A DNA stretch of 56,666 nt. Source: Deltaproteobacteria bacterium (lineage in GTDB: Bacteria > Bdellovibrionota > UBA1018 > UBA923). Below the pieces are notes generated by a model, which had not been told where the DNA came from, made no database searches, and was given only the letters and a program-made list of their open reading frames with translations. How positions within the stretch are numbered: the stretch's first letter is position 1; each line of letters begins with the position of its first letter. The stretch covers positions 1 through 56,666 of the forward strand of contig JACQAW010000342.1 in NCBI GenBank assembly GCA_016194725.1, in the 5' to 3' direction. The translations under genes were made by a program, and so were the position numbers. Shown one piece after another: positions 8,423 to 17,756 of this stretch.

Positions 8423-9127
8423 TTAGGCTTGTGGTGGAGCTTCAGAGCCGGAGGATTCCGAGCTGTCCGGTTTTTTTTCCGCCGCAGCTTTTGGTGCGGT
8501 TTCAATGGGCTTGGCCAGCGGCTTGGGCAATGTCGCCGGATCAACCGGGCCCGTATTGAGCGGTGGGTGAGGCGGGCGGCGTTTGCGCGGTGGGCGCGAA
8601 TGTTTTGCTGGCTCTTCACCTGGTTTCGCGGTCGAAGCTCCGGGCTTTACGAAAATATCCACCTTAAGTGGATTATGAGGAACATTCACGGGTGCAGCGC
8701 GCTCGGGGCGTGGACCACGTCCGCCGCCTTCATTGCGTCCGCCACGGCCTTTGCCGCCGCCTTTGCCTTTGCCGCCACGTTTGCCGTCGCGTCCGCCGCC
8801 GTCACGGGAATCAAAACGCTTCTGGGCGCTTTGCGGTGGCGCGAAAAATTCAGCTAAAAAGTTCTTGTCGCCTTTGAGCAGCGCGCCTTTGGGTGCTGAC
8901 TTGCCTTCTTCGACCGCGAATACCACGACGCGTTTTAACCCCTCAGGACGTTCCTCGGCAACTTCGAGGGCTGCGAGGAAAAGGGTAAGCTTGTCCCCTT
9001 CAAGCTTCAGGGCTTCGCCCATAGCCGCGGGAAGCTCTTCCGCGGTCTTGCCGGCTGCCGTAAGCTCTTTTTTGGTGTTCATGGCGTTTTTCAGGCGGAA
9101 GGCATCGAATTCAGTCAGTGTTTTCAT
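8423..9127 (-). CDS. Gly/Arg-rich (RGG-like) protein of unknown function
   Basis: 234 aa from ATG 9127, preceded by AGGAAA. A helical N-terminal domain (about 1-95, ending with KNFLAEFFAPP) is followed by a low-complexity glycine/arginine/lysine region (about 105-140, repeats of GGGKG and RGG) and a proline-rich tail ending in charged and serine residues. RGG-type tails usually bind RNA or drive condensation; that is an analogy, not a family match. I do not recognise the N-terminal domain. It is convergent with the RDD gene, with two bases between stops. Confidence 0.65.
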   Translation of the reverse strand: MKTLTEFDAFRLKNAMNTKKELTAAGKTAEELPAAMGEALKLEGDKLTLFLAALEVAEERPEGLKRVVVFAVEEGKSAPKGALLKGDKNFLAEFFAPPQSAQKRFDSRDGGGRDGKRGGKGKGGGKGRGGRNEGGGRGPRPERAAPVNVPHNPLKVDIFVKPGASTAKPGEEPAKHSRPPRKRRPPHPPLNTGPVDPATLPKPLAKPIETAPKAAAEKKPDSSESSGSEAPPQA

Positions 9128-9416
9128 AAATTTCCTTTGGATCTCTCTATATGCAGCACAATCCGCCAAACGTCCAGACTTTGTGGCACCATTTGCCCGG
9201 GGCAGTTCTGACACTGCAGCCTTGGCTGGCGGACCGGGTGGGACCGGAGTAAACTGGAAGCAGAAGCGGTTCTGCTGTCGGAAGCTGTTACAAGTTGCCG
9301 TTATTGTTTCAGGATTAAGGAACCGATGAGTTTTTAGACCAGTTGGTACAAATCCAGCAATCCAAGGACACGGGGTTGCAGCAGCTTTAAAACTTGCGGT
9401 GAATACGGAGATTCAA
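9128..9416. other. intergenic region before pilus locus
   Basis: Divergent spacer between the RGG-rich protein and the first pilus subunit. I see ribosome sites for both flanking genes but no convincing promoter pair, repeat or RNA gene. A TGGCAC...TTGC string at 9184-9196 resembles sigma54 but is two bases too short. Confidence 0.4.
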
Positions 9417-9896
9417 ATGAAAATGAGATTCGGTTTATTGGCAGCAGTGATCGCATTGGGTTACGTGTCGGGCGCGCATGCCGCGACTTCAGGGTCGGTG
9501 ACGATTCAAGGTACGGTGCCGACGGTGGTGGCCATTACGGTAACGGGTATCGCGCCATTCAATGCGCTGGACCTGACCACGACCCAAGCCAACTTGCCTG
9601 TTGCCGACGTCGTCGAGCAAAGCAATGACTCTCTGGGCTACAAGGTGACGATGAGCTCGACGAACGCCGGCTCGCTCAAGAACGGCTCACTGGGAAGCGT
9701 GGCCTACACGGCAAAGTACAACGGTACGACGGTCACGCTTAGCGCTACGCCTCAGCAAGTCACCAGCACCGGATCGACAACCGCTGTGGTGAACGCGACC
9801 AAGTCGCTGACGATTTCGTACACGGGAGCGGCTTCGGCGTCGTTGATGTCAGGTACGTACAGCGACACGCTGACGTTTACGATCGCCGCGAACTAG
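9417..9896 (+). CDS. pilus subunit-like secreted protein (spore coat U type)
   Basis: 159 aa with a clear signal peptide (MKMRFGLLAAVIALGYVSGAHA). The mature part is threonine/serine/valine-rich beta sequence ending with GTYSDTLTFTIAAN, the same closing strand as the subunit at 14116 (GTYTDTITFSVAAD). This C-terminal strand is typical of chaperone-usher subunits. Start ATG 9417 has GGAG upstream; a TTG at 9399 is possible. It is the only pilus gene on the plus strand and ends three bases before the stop of the tip-like protein, so the two transcripts converge. Confidence 0.75.
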   Translation: MKMRFGLLAAVIALGYVSGAHAATSGSVTIQGTVPTVVAITVTGIAPFNALDLTTTQANLPVADVVEQSNDSLGYKVTMSSTNAGSLKNGSLGSVAYTAKYNGTTVTLSATPQQVTSTGSTTAVVNATKSLTISYTGAASASLMSGTYSDTLTFTIAAN

Positions 9897-9899
9897 CCT

Positions 9900-10853
9900 C
9901 TACTCGGTAGTGGCTACGGTGACGGTGATGTTGTCGGAGTAGTTGCCGGCTATCTCGTCTTTGAGCGACCCGATGGTGATCGAGACCGGATTGACGGTTC
10001 CACTGGTTGTGGTTTGCCCGCTGCCCGTTGCAACCACCACCGGCCCGTTGGTCAGATTTTGAAATGCGGAGTTGACAGTCACCGCATAGGGAATCGTGGT
10101 TCGCACGTCCGGCGAGGTATGACGAAGCACGCCCTGGTTTTGCGAGGCGAACGTGACGGAAAATCCGGCGTTGGTGAGAATGCGGATGTCGAACGTGCGA
10201 ACGGCGTTCTCGGTCAGCGTACCGAAATCCAGCGATTGGGCCGTGGAGTTGGGGTCAAACCCCGCGCCCGTGCACACCAGCGAAAGCTGCACGTTGCGCG
10301 GTACTTCGGTCGACAACGAGACGCCCGCGGTCTGATCGGGCCCCGATAGCCCGCTGCTGGCGGTGCCGTTGAAAACGCTCACGACGTAACTGTCGAGGTA
10401 CGTGCCCGCCAGCTTCAGGCGCGGCGAAGTAGCCAGATTGTATGGGATCTGCAAAAAATAAGTCAGCGACTGCGATTGGTTGGCGCCGGTTCCAAAACTT
10501 CCGGTGATGGCATCGTTGGCGCTGGTAACGTCTGGCGCGTCTTTTAGAATATTGGTCAGCGAGGATTCCTTGTAGAGCTGGTAGTTCAGAGTGCTCGCGC
10601 CTGAGGTCATACGTCGGTTGTAGTCGCCCGCACCGCCCTTGGAAAACGTGACAACGAAATCGCAGGCATCGGTTTTCTGCTTGGTCACCGTGAAGTTGAT
10701 CTGCTGCGTGGGCAACGACGTGTTCCAGACCAGATTGACGTTGCTGACGTTCAGGCCCAGATGGCAGTTTCCGCCGAAAGCCGGTGCTGCGGCAAGCAGC
10801 AGGGCCAGTGTCGTGAGCGGCGCGATGATTCCTGGTTTTTCAATTCCCGTCAT
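9900..10853 (-). CDS. spore coat U-type pilus tip protein/adhesin
   Basis: 317 aa from ATG 10853 (nine bases after the usher stop), with a signal peptide ending near AAPAFGG. Two beta domains are visible, each starting with a cysteine strand (CHLGLNVSNVNLVW and LSLVCTGAGF) and the second ending GNYSDNITVTVATTE, as in spore-coat-U/SCPU proteins. In archaic chaperone-usher loci this last gene supplies the two-domain tip adhesin. The upstream in-frame codons overlap the usher end and are not used. It is the last gene of the minus-strand pilus operon. Confidence 0.8.
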   Translation of the reverse strand: MTGIEKPGIIAPLTTLALLLAAAPAFGGNCHLGLNVSNVNLVWNTSLPTQQINFTVTKQKTDACDFVVTFSKGGAGDYNRRMTSGASTLNYQLYKESSLTNILKDAPDVTSANDAITGSFGTGANQSQSLTYFLQIPYNLATSPRLKLAGTYLDSYVVSVFNGTASSGLSGPDQTAGVSLSTEVPRNVQLSLVCTGAGFDPNSTAQSLDFGTLTENAVRTFDIRILTNAGFSVTFASQNQGVLRHTSPDVRTTIPYAVTVNSAFQNLTNGPVVVATGSGQTTTSGTVNPVSITIGSLKDEIAGNYSDNITVTVATTE

Positions 10854-10861
10854 ACCTGGTC

Positions 10862-13371
10862 CTATCTTAGCGGACGTGCAGTCAGACTGCCAATATCGTA
10901 AACACCCAACGCGGTATCCGGAATGGAAAATTCCAGGAGCGCCCATTTTTCGCTGAAAAATCGCAGTACATAGGTGCCGGGCTTGAAGCCCTCGACGCGA
11001 AACTTGCCCTTGCGGTTCGTAAATACGACGATCGGCTTGGCATTGGGGTCGCCTTTGAGCAGCGCTTCACCCGATTCCAGGGCAATGGGGACGTGACTGG
11101 CGTTGAACAGCACGCCCGCCAGCATGATTGCCGCGTCGGTGCCCGCGCGAATCAGCACTCCGCTTTTGTAGTCAGGCAGCAGCGCGTAATTTTCCTCGCC
11201 CAGCTCGAGTCCAGGCGGCAGGCGTGAAGGATCGAGATACAGGTGATAGTACTGGTAAGAGCGTATGTTGGACACGACGGCCGGGCCCAGGCAGTCGGCG
11301 CGCGAGTCGTAATATTCGTTGCTGTTGGGATTGACGTCGATGGTTTGCCCTTTGAGATGCTCGGCCACCGCCACGATGGCGAACGCGTCGGTGATGGGGC
11401 GTCCGATGGCGAACCGGCCCCCCGCAAAAGCAACCGAGGTGCCGGCCCTGAGATTTGTGGTCTGCTGCTGGTAGCCGGCATAGTTGGTCGTTAGATTGTG
11501 TGAGGCGCCCAGTGTGCCGCGGTTGCCCGTGTAATCGAGCGAGGCATCGGTTCGGTTGGCATCGGGTGCGCGTTCGAAAGAGGCACCCGCGCTGTAGCCG
11601 CCGACAAGCTGGGGTGAGTTGTAGTGCCATTCCACGCGCTGGGCCTTGCGCGCGGTATCTTCGCTGGCGGTGACGAAGTGGTTGCTTTCGGGCATGACCC
11701 AGGAGAGCAGAAAAAACAGGTCATTTTCACTCTGATCGGTCTGCGAGCGGCGGTGGGTCAGCGTGAGGCTGGCCTGCATGCCGCTCTTCCACGACTTCAC
11801 CAGCGCAAGCGAGCCCAGATAGTCGTTCACGGTGCCGGGGCCGCGGTTGAAGTCGTAGGTGCCGCTCAGGCGGGCATTGACCTCGGGCAGTACGGTTTGG
11901 CTATAGCCCGCCGTGAGATTGACGGCGGGAATCACGTTAGGCGCGATTGCATCGAAATCGGTGAGCTCGGCGAAATGCGCATCTTTGTATTCGACGCCAA
12001 AAAGCAGATTGCGTTGGGTGAAGCGAGGGCCGTTGTAATCGGTGTAGTTGTAGCGCAGCCGCCCGGCCAGCGCGCTCTTGTAGCCCGAAAGATGTCCGAT
12101 CGTGGGCTCAAGGCCCAGCGTGCCCCAGCGGTGGGCCTCGGTGACTTCGACGCCGCCCACGAGCTGCCGGTGATCGCCCTGGTAGTTCGCGCCCACGGTG
12201 AGCGTGTCGCTCAGTCCGTAGCGGTGAAAGATGGATACGGTAGGCAGGCTTGAGTTGTAGTCGCGGTGGTTGCCCACCTGGGTGGAAGGAAAGCCCACGC
12301 TGTAGGCCAGCTGATGTAGGCCCTTGGTGAGCAAATCCGCATCGGATACCCAGGGAAAGTTGAGCACTTCGACGCGGCCCACGTCGTCGGTGATCTCGAG
12401 GCGCACGAAGTTGATGCCGTTGCCCAAGGCCAGGCTCTTCAAATCCTGACGCCCGGCAGGTAGATAAAGAACCTGTGACTGAAAGCCATTGATGAAGACG
12501 ACGACCCGGGAAGGCGTTTTGAGAAAAATTTCGTTGCTGCTGAGCGGAATCGTAACCCGGTACGGCTGCAGCGTGAAGTTGCTGGCAAAAGTAAAGCCCG
12601 CCATGGGGCGAAAGTGCTGGTAGGTGCTGATGGGATAGCTGAGATCGCCGGCGGCGTATCGGATCGTGTGTGCGGGGTCGTCTTTGACCAGCCGTACGTC
12701 GCCGCGCGTGAAGGTGTGGTCTTGCTGGCTGGTATAATTCGAAGCCGCTTCGATGACCCACGATTTATAGTTCAAGGCGCCGTCCAGGTCGCTGCGAAAC
12801 GGGCGTCGTCCATCGGTTCCGTCGTTGTGGTGAAAGTTGAAGTCCTCGCCCACGCGCGTGTTCACGAAGCCGCTGAATGGGCTGGGCGCGAGCGCTTCGC
12901 CGATCTGGGGTGGAATTCCGCGGCCACTCAGATACACCAGATTGGTCTTGCGGATATCGGGTGGGACCTCGATACGCAGCTCGAGCGTGCTTTCGTCGAA
13001 TTTTGGCTTGAGCCCCACCGAAGTCAGGGCATCGGCGGCAAGTAAGCGTTCGCCCGTGCGGGGGTCGGCCACGAGATGCGCTGAAAGCTGATTGATGCGA
13101 TCGGCGCTGATCCAGTCTTTAAGATACTCGAGCATCGCGGGCCCCTGAACCTTGAAGACATTTCGATCGGCTGAAGGAAAAATGAAAAGCTCGCCGCTCG
13201 GACGGTTTTCGATGAGAACCGGAACGATTACCCGAGGGCTATCCGGCTTTTTTTTTTACTGAAGGCATTCCGAAAGGGGTCCTCGGCCGGTGGCGCGGTC
13301 AGCGCCAACACCGGCGTAAAGCAGAGCAACGCGCACGTCGCGAGGAGATGAGCGTTATTTTTTAATCTCAA
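10862..13371 (-). CDS. pilus outer-membrane usher, frame broken at an A10 tract
   Basis: The long frame (757 codons from ATG 13135) encodes an outer-membrane usher: N-terminal domain, plug-bearing 24-strand barrel and C-terminal beta domains ending PDTALGVYDIGSLTARPLR. That frame lacks a signal peptide. Reading upstream in the same frame continues sensibly (VIVPVLIENRPSGELFIFP, FKVQGPAMLEY) until a stop at the A10 run, 13248-13257. In the next frame, a TTG at 13371 overlapping the chaperone stop opens a perfect signal peptide (LLATCALLCFTPVLALTAPP). This runs into the same A-run and stops 17 bases beyond it. With 11 or 8 A the two join into one 836-aa (or 835-aa) usher. As written the gene is out of frame: phase variant, slippage-dependent, or base-call error. 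Confidence 0.85.
13248..13257 (-). repeat. homopolymeric A10 tract inside usher gene
   Basis: Ten T on the plus strand, ten A in the usher sense strand, located directly after the signal peptide (about codon 38-41). Its length decides whether the signal peptide and usher body are in one frame; ten is an OFF length, eight or eleven would be ON. Confidence 0.9.
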
Positions 13372-14080
13372 GTTCCGCTTTCGACTTCAAGTTTTCGGCA
13401 GTGAGCTGCGCGGGCCAGGCAATTTCAAAGCGACGCTCGCCCCCCGCAAGCAGGTTCAGGCCGCTCAATGCCTTGGTGTCTTCGTCCTTGAGCTCGACGG
13501 AACCAATCCTGATCCTGGCCGAGTTGATGATCTGGTGGGCTGTGCCCAGATTGCCGACCGTGACGGCGAGCTTGTTTTTCACGTGCTCGAGCCTGATGAC
13601 CTCGATACGCGGCGAAGAGCCGCGCGGCGTAATGTATACCGCGCCCATGTAACGCAAAAGCATGCGAATGACGGCCTGGTCTTTTTTGTCGGGCTTATGC
13701 GTGTCGACCGGCAGCTGTTCGGCGATGATGCGGAAGGCGAGCTCTTTATCGGGTTTGGCATTACCGGCCCAGGTTACGCGCACGGTTCGTTTTTCGTTAC
13801 CGCCGAGGACGATTTGCGACGGATAAACGACGAAGTCATCGTCGGCGTCGGGGTTTTTTTCGACGCCCGCGGCGTTGACCTCGCGCGCGGCCATGGAAAC
13901 CTGGATCGCGAGCTTTTCGCCGCTGTTGTTATCTATCGTGAACGAGCGCGTGGCCCCCTTTCCATTTGGATCGAGCGAAACGGACATCGGGGCCAGGGAA
14001 AACGCGTGCGCGCTGGCGGCAGCCAGGAGCAGCAGGGGAAAAAACGCGATGCACGTCACGCGGGTGTTTTGAGCCGGCAC
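13355..14080 (-). CDS. periplasmic pilus chaperone (PapD-like)
   Basis: 241 aa with a signal peptide (MPAQNTRVTCIAFFPLLLLA...AHA). Two immunoglobulin-like domains follow: the first has the strand SMSVSLDPNGKGATRSFTI-type opening and ends near FRIIAEQLP, the G1-strand segment used for donor-strand complementation being AVIRMLLRYMGAVYI. The second domain ends AELEIKK. It binds unfolded pilus subunits in the periplasm and hands them to the usher. It lies 35 bases after the subunit gene and its 3' end overlaps the usher signal-peptide start by 17 bases, so usher translation is probably coupled. Confidence 0.88.
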   Translation of the reverse strand: MPAQNTRVTCIAFFPLLLLAAASAHAFSLAPMSVSLDPNGKGATRSFTIDNNSGEKLAIQVSMAAREVNAAGVEKNPDADDDFVVYPSQIVLGGNEKRTVRVTWAGNAKPDKELAFRIIAEQLPVDTHKPDKKDQAVIRMLLRYMGAVYITPRGSSPRIEVIRLEHVKNKLAVTVGNLGTAHQIINSARIRIGSVELKDEDTKALSGLNLLAGGERRFEIAWPAQLTAENLKSKAELEIKK

Positions 14081-14115
14081 TTAACCGAGAGTATAGTCGG
14101 GATTTCAAGAGCTGT

Positions 14116-14631
14116 CTAATCTGCCGCGACGGAAAAGGTGATCGTATCGGTGTAGGTTCCGCGCGCGATTTTGGCCAGCTGGTCGGGAGTTTTGGTGACG
14201 AGATGAATTTTGAGAACGTGCACGGTACGGGTGCCGCCCGCGCGGAATCCGGCTTCAACCGTCCTGGGCCCGTTGGCCAGGTCCACGCTCGAGGTGTTGT
14301 AGGTCAGCGCGTAAGCCGGACCGGTTTCGCCCGCCCCTTTCAGGAGGCCGCTGTTTTTCGAGCCAATCGTGACCTGGAAGACGCCTGGTGCGTTATTGAC
14401 TTCGATGATGCGGGCCAGCTCGATATCCTCGTTGGCGGCCGCAAGCTCGGCGGCGGGTGAGCGGCCGTTGAGGGCATCGGTATCCACGATGGTCAGCGAG
14501 TGCAGCTCGGGTACGAAGCCAATGAGCGTCAGGCTGCCGTTGCTGGCGGCAATCGCGGCGGCGGCAGTAGCAATGGCCAGAACCACGAGGATGGAGAATG
14601 TTCCGAAAAATAATTTCTCACGCACGGTCAT
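14116..14631 (-). CDS. pilus subunit (spore coat U type), first gene of pilus operon
   Basis: About 171 aa with a hydrophobic N-terminal segment (FGTFSILVVLAIATAAAAIA) as signal peptide. The beta-rich mature part ends GTYTDTITFSVAAD, paralogous to the C-terminal strand of the plus-strand subunit at 9417. ATG 14631 is taken as start; a TTG at 14649 is also possible. The order subunit-chaperone-usher-tip is that of archaic chaperone-usher operons, which supports this gene as the main shaft subunit. Confidence 0.75.
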   Translation of the reverse strand: MTVREKLFFGTFSILVVLAIATAAAAIAASNGSLTLIGFVPELHSLTIVDTDALNGRSPAAELAAANEDIELARIIEVNNAPGVFQVTIGSKNSGLLKGAGETGPAYALTYNTSSVDLANGPRTVEAGFRAGGTRTVHVLKIHLVTKTPDQLAKIARGTYTDTITFSVAAD

Positions 14632-14713
14632 GCCTTGCTGTATCGGCAATTTTGGCTGGTTTCTTGAGTTGGAAGCGCCAGGCCTGTGTGCGCGCTACAC
14701 TACCCAGGGGTGC

Positions 14714-16081
14714 CTACGGAATCGCGAGCTGGGAATTCGGGGCGAAGTCGTGCAGGCCGGGCTGGCCAATGTCGTAGTAGGTGCGGGTCGTGTAAGAATT
14801 CGGATCGGTGTAGTAGGTCACGACGGCTGCGAGCTTGGTGGGCAGGTTCATCACGTTCCAGAAGGTGGCTCCAAAACCCTGCGACCAGTATTCCGGATAG
14901 AGCGCACTGCTATAAAAGCTGGGCAGCTGCGTGGCCCGCATCCAGTTGCCCAGGATGCCCTGTGCGTACACCTGGTAGGTCACCATGCTGAACAGGGGAT
15001 CTTCGCGCGATTCGGTAAAGGTGGAAAGGCTCAGGTTGCGGCGCAAGGGATCGAAGAATACTTTCAAGCGGTAGTCGGCATACTGCACCTGCGCGTTATT
15101 GGTGGCGGGGGGCTTGGACCAGCCCGAGTGAATCACCAGCGCCTGTGTCGAAAAGATGCGATGATACGCAAAGCTGACGTGGCCGTAGCCGGCGGTGCCC
15201 CAGGCGGTGCCCCAGGAGTTCTTGATCAGAAAGCCGGTATCATCGTAACCGACGATCTCGACGGCGTGACCAGCCCATTCGTCCTGAGGCGAGAATTTTA
15301 CGAGCAGGATGTTTCCGCTTTCCTCCAAGGTCGGGTAGTCGGCGCGCAGGATCGCAATCGCCAGAGGCATGCGCACCACGCCCGTGGGCAGCCGGATCTC
15401 GACCAGCACGTGCTGGTCGAGGTCGATATTTCCGCGGGCCGACGGGTCGTTCCACTGCGAGGACTGAATAAGGTAACTCACGGGAATCGAACGCACCCAG
15501 TGGCCGGCGCGCCGGTCTTCGAGCGCGGCTTTGAGGACCTCGGGGTTTTGCACCTGGGGATAGTGAATCACCTCGGTGTCCGCGCCGATATGGTATTTTC
15601 CATAGGGCGTAGTGCGCAGAATTTCATTGTCGGTCACGCGCGCCTGGCAAAGAAAATCGAGCTGCGGCGAGGCGCCCGAAAAATGCGAGGTCACGGCACA
15701 GGCCAGATTCTGCTCGGGCGGCAGGCCGTCGTAAGGCATGAAACGTTCCGACGGAATGCCGTAGTTCTGCAGCACCGGAACATAATGTTCGAGCGCTTCG
15801 CCAGCGGTCACGAACCCGTTTTTCGGGCGCACGCCCAGGGTCAGAAAAGTTTTAACGTTCTGCTCGAGCTCGGTTTTTTTCATCACCGCATACAGGTACT
15901 GCGTGCTGAGCTGAGTGGGCATGCCGGGCATGGCTTCCATGGCGCCGGCTACTGCAAAAGCGGTGCACGTGCCGCGCCCAAGCTGGTTGCGCACGGGTGA
16001 CTGAAAGTCGCGGTTGTCGACGTTGGCCTGGGCCAGGCTGGCAAAAAGCGCGGCGGTGAATATCAGAGCAAGGGCCTTCAT
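14714..16081 (-). CDS. secreted papain-family (C1) cysteine peptidase
   Basis: 455 aa with a signal peptide (MKALALIFTAALFASLAQA). The papain signature is complete: Cys39 in VRNQLGRGTCTAFAVAGAME, His272 in WAGHAVEIVGYDD, and Asn288 in FLIKNSWGTAWGTAGYG. There is no propeptide: the mature enzyme would begin only ~19 residues before the catalytic cysteine, as in bacterial C1 enzymes of the bleomycin-hydrolase/C1-like type. The C-terminal ~140 residues are an extra aromatic-rich domain of unknown role. Being exported, it could degrade extracellular or envelope protein. Upstream, about 50 bases separate it from the FGE-like gene in the same orientation. Confidence 0.88.
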   Translation of the reverse strand: MKALALIFTAALFASLAQANVDNRDFQSPVRNQLGRGTCTAFAVAGAMEAMPGMPTQLSTQYLYAVMKKTELEQNVKTFLTLGVRPKNGFVTAGEALEHYVPVLQNYGIPSERFMPYDGLPPEQNLACAVTSHFSGASPQLDFLCQARVTDNEILRTTPYGKYHIGADTEVIHYPQVQNPEVLKAALEDRRAGHWVRSIPVSYLIQSSQWNDPSARGNIDLDQHVLVEIRLPTGVVRMPLAIAILRADYPTLEESGNILLVKFSPQDEWAGHAVEIVGYDDTGFLIKNSWGTAWGTAGYGHVSFAYHRIFSTQALVIHSGWSKPPATNNAQVQYADYRLKVFFDPLRRNLSLSTFTESREDPLFSMVTYQVYAQGILGNWMRATQLPSFYSSALYPEYWSQGFGATFWNVMNLPTKLAAVVTYYTDPNSYTTRTYYDIGQPGLHDFAPNSQLAIP

Positions 16082-16132
16082 GGTGGACCCTGAATATCAC
16101 GTGAAATGACGCACTGCAATGTGGCAAAGGCT

Positions 16133-16774
16133 TTAATATTCCGATGGTTTGGCTGGGCTTAGGCAACAGCGAAACCCGGCTTCGTAGGTTCTGAACTTGC
16201 CTGGATGCGCCGGATTCACGAAGGCGCAGCTGGGGGGGGCGCCACCATAGCAGCCCGCCCAGTAGCAACCTTTGAGCACGTGCGCGAAATTATTGCGGTT
16301 GGGAAACGAGCGCGACACCCATTCCGCAGCGTTCCCCGTAAGGTCGTGGATTCCGTCTTGCGATACGCAGCCCGGGCGTGAGCCGCTGGGATCGGCCTGG
16401 TAAAGGCGCTCCACCTCGAGCTTGCCCTCGTGAGCGGGGTACTTCGCGATTTTCCCCCAGTTGGGCATGCGCCACTCCTTGTCGTCGTTGCAGACGCCCT
16501 TTTTGTAGCGGTTTCCATAGGGATATTTGCGGCCGGCTTCGCCTTGGCAGGCGCGCACCCATTCGGCTTCGCTGCACAGGCGTTTGCCGCGCGCCGAACA
16601 CCACTGCTCGCCCTCGGTGGCCCGGGCCGCGGTAATGGGGTTGACGCCGGCCTCGTTGGGCGCCTCAAAACGGTCCATGCAAAACCCTGCAACGGCCCCC
16701 ATGTCGTCGGGGCAATGCAGGGGCCCTGTGGGGGCAGCAAGGGCTACGGTAAACAACAGTAGTGCGGGCATCAT
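16133..16774 (-). CDS. formylglycine-generating-enzyme (SUMF1)-like secreted protein
   Basis: 213 aa from ATG 16774, with a signal peptide (MMPALLLFTVALAAPTG). It keeps the FGE-sulfatase fold marks: MGAVAGFCMDRFEAPN, RLCSEAEWVRACQGE, YPYGNRY, GIHDLTGNAAEWVS and the closing EAGFRCC. It is cysteine-rich (ten or more), so disulfides are likely. True FGE enzymes oxidise a sulfatase cysteine; many bacterial relatives are not catalytic and bind peptides or polysaccharides. I see no sulfatase nearby, so enzyme activity is doubtful. It is divergent from the ABC ATPase gene with about 73 bases between. Confidence 0.75.
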   Translation of the reverse strand: MMPALLLFTVALAAPTGPLHCPDDMGAVAGFCMDRFEAPNEAGVNPITAARATEGEQWCSARGKRLCSEAEWVRACQGEAGRKYPYGNRYKKGVCNDDKEWRMPNWGKIAKYPAHEGKLEVERLYQADPSGSRPGCVSQDGIHDLTGNAAEWVSRSFPNRNNFAHVLKGCYWAGCYGGAPPSCAFVNPAHPGKFRTYEAGFRCCLSPAKPSEY

Positions 16775-16847
16775 GGTTGCACCCGATAGCACAGTCGGCA
16801 GCATCTGCCTATCCAGCGGGGGCTGGGCGGTTACGAAGAGTATAGAG

Positions 16848-17756
16848 ATGAGTCTTGCCATCAAACTCGTAAACGTCACCCGGTCCTACGGCTCCAACCT
16901 GGCCTTGCGCGGAGTCTCGCTCGAGTTGGAGGCCGGAAACTTTTATATTCTTTTGGGTAAAAACGGGGCGGGCAAGTCGACCCTCATGCGGCTGCTCATG
17001 CGTTACGAGATGCCCGATACCGGCAGCGGAACGGTGCTGGGTCAGCCCATCGACAGCGAAAGCGACGCGTTCAACCTCGAGATCGGCTACGTGTCGGAGT
17101 CGCTCGATTATCACCTGCCGTTGCGCATGAACAAGCTCTTCTCATATTTCGCGGAAATATATCCGCGCTGGGACCGCGCGATTTTCGAAGGCATGCTGCG
17201 CGAGCTGCGCATCGATCTCAATAAACATTTCCGAGAACTTTCGCGCGGCCAGAAAATGCAGGTCGCATTTGCCGCCGCGGCGGCCATTCAGCCCAAGCTG
17301 CTCATCCTGGACGAAATCACGGCCGTGCTGGACGCCAACGCCCGCGCGTTTTTCATGGACTATCTGGGCCGCTTCACCCGCCAGGGCGGCACCGTGGTCA
17401 TGGCCACCAATATCGTGAGTGAGGTGCAGAACTACGCCAACCACATGATCCTGATGCATGACGGCCTCGTGAGCCTGGATGTGCCGGTGCGCGACTTGTC
17501 CAAGCTGTTTCTGAAGATTCGCCGCGCCCAGAACGAGCCGCATCCGATTTTCAACACCACCGATTGCGTCGAGGTGGCTTTGAACTCCGACGGTTCCACG
17601 TCGCACATCGTAAGTCGCGAGCTCTCGCAGAAGTTCGAGGTGCCTGAACGGCTGCACGACTATCGAGGCATCACGGCCGAGGAAATTTTCATCTACTTCA
17701 CGCGCGGGGGGTTTCACGACCAGCACCACTTCCTCGGTGAGGTAGACGTTGCATAG
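16848..17756 (+). CDS. ABC transporter ATP-binding protein
   Basis: 302 aa from ATG 16848. The nucleotide-binding domain shows Walker A (LLGKNGAGKST), Q-loop region (EIGYVSESLDYHLPLRM), signature motif in an unusual form LSRGQKMQVAFAAA, Walker B LLILDEITAVLD and the H-loop replaced by asparagine (VMATNIVSE). It belongs to the gliding/CcmA/YtrB-type exporter branch. The C-terminal ~80 residues after DLSKL are a regulatory extension. It would energise the permease encoded immediately downstream, whose start overlaps its stop by eight bases. The missing H-loop histidine suggests weak or altered ATP hydrolysis. Confidence 0.88.
   Translation: MSLAIKLVNVTRSYGSNLALRGVSLELEAGNFYILLGKNGAGKSTLMRLLMRYEMPDTGSGTVLGQPIDSESDAFNLEIGYVSESLDYHLPLRMNKLFSYFAEIYPRWDRAIFEGMLRELRIDLNKHFRELSRGQKMQVAFAAAAAIQPKLLILDEITAVLDANARAFFMDYLGRFTRQGGTVVMATNIVSEVQNYANHMILMHDGLVSLDVPVRDLSKLFLKIRRAQNEPHPIFNTTDCVEVALNSDGSTSHIVSRELSQKFEVPERLHDYRGITAEEIFIYFTRGGFHDQHHFLGEVDVA

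Noticed and set aside
8429..8857. 142-codon plus-strand Ala/Phe-rich ORF
   Set aside because: Antisense of the RGG-rich coding repeat; alanine/phenylalanine richness is a by-product of the opposite strand.
9184..9196. TGGCAC...TTGC resembling a sigma54 promoter
   Set aside because: GG to GC distance is two bases short of the required 10, which abolishes sigma54 promoters.
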